A stretch of DNA of 6,053 nt, taken from assembly GCA_046542305.1 (NCBI GenBank), contig JBKHBQ010000245.1, forward strand, positions 1 to 6,053, in the 5' to 3' direction. The first letter of the stretch is position 1, and each line of letters opens with the position of its first letter. The notes under the pieces are model-generated. The model was given only the letters and a program-made list of their open reading frames with translations. It ran no database searches and was not told where the DNA came from. The position numbers and the translations under genes were made by a program. Below are positions 5,867 to 6,053 of the stretch, piece by piece. This DNA is from JBKHBQ01 sp046542305. Lineage in GTDB: Bacteria > Bacteroidota > Bacteroidia > Bacteroidales > 4484-276.

Positions 5867-5898
5867 CAAAGATTTAACCCATTGAATATCAACTCAAC
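5867..5898 (-). promoter_or_regulatory. Candidate promoter of the coiled-coil gene
   Basis: On the minus strand GTTG (5898-5895) is followed 20 bases later by AATCTTTG (5874-5867), each one mismatch from the Bacteroidota elements TTTG and TAnnTTTG. Transcription would start near 5860, leaving a leader of about 110 bases, long compared with the leaders proposed for accC and rpiB. Consensus match by eye. Confidence 0.35.
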
Positions 5899-6053
5899 TT
5901 CATAATTCGAAACCTGGTATTTTCCGCCGATATGAAAAAATTCCTTTCAAAATGAAAAGAGTCTGTTGGATCATTATTATTGGTTATTTGTTGATTTGCA
6001 GTGCAGGCCATAATTCGGCAAAAGGCAGGTTGGAAAATATAAAATATTGAGGT
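5899..6053. other. AT-rich right edge with only short frames
   Basis: I see no convincing gene. On the plus strand a 32-codon frame (5952-6050) starts MKRVCWIIIIGYLLICSAG, which looks like a signal peptide, but it stops at TGA six bases from the edge and lacks a standard lipobox. A 7-codon frame (5932-5955) overlaps its ATG as ATGA. On the minus strand a frame is open from the edge to a TGA at 5891-5889 (54 codons), with no recognisable motif. All could be chance in AT-rich DNA, or the broken start of a gene lying to the right. Confidence 0.5.

Noticed and set aside
5816..5867. GCTTGC/GCAAGC dyad in the leader of the coiled-coil gene
   Set aside because: If the proposed promoter is right, one arm is upstream of the transcription start and cannot pair in the RNA; 6-base arms 40 bases apart are weak.
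5889..6053. Minus-strand frame open to the right edge (54 codons)
   Set aside because: No motif, AT-rich, and short enough to be chance; could be a gene end only if the sequence to the right continues it.

Overview
The window looks like a chromosomal segment of a member of the Bacteroidota. Three things suggest this: genes mostly without Shine-Dalgarno sequences, promoter-like motifs of the TTTG / TAnnTTTG kind, and a membrane-anchored coiled-coil gene whose C-terminal domain I know from that phylum. Placement below phylum is not possible from the sequence. There is no IS element, CRISPR array, tRNA, rRNA or prophage gene. Most of the window is ordinary metabolism.

Layout: (1) 1-952, minus strand: N-terminal 317 codons of a biotin carboxylase (accC), running off the left edge. 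(2) 953-1252: a 300-base gap holding a probable accC promoter, a LacI-operator-like dyad, and a GC-rich island at about 1126-1230 that folds on paper into a long nested hairpin and also contains a 48-codon ORF. (3) 1253-2230, minus strand: nadA, complete, with all three cluster cysteines. (4) 2231-2849: a 619-base gap between the divergent nadA and rpiB genes. It is very AT-rich next to nadA. It also holds repeated 10-mers, a weak terminator-like hairpin and possibly a small minus-strand transcript. (5) 2850-4699, plus strand: rpiB and a lutB-type iron-sulfur protein, 11 bases apart and probably one operon. (6) 4700-4770: a strong intrinsic terminator for the convergent minus-strand gene; its T-tract lies inside the last codons of lutB. 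(7) 4771-5751, minus strand: a single-pass membrane protein with a long coiled coil and a C-terminal domain resembling Bacteroidota Cbp1-like proteins. (8) 5752-6053: leader and promoter region of that gene, then an AT-rich edge with no convincing gene.

The genes do not form one pathway. NadA supplies quinolinate for NAD, AccC carboxylates biotin for an acyl-CoA carboxylase, RpiB interconverts pentose phosphates, and LutB belongs to the lactate-oxidation LutABC family but has no lutA or lutC beside it here. The items most worth checking are the structured GC island after nadA, the possible small transcript upstream of nadA, and the orphan lutB paired with rpiB. I see no evidence of a new defence or mobile system.
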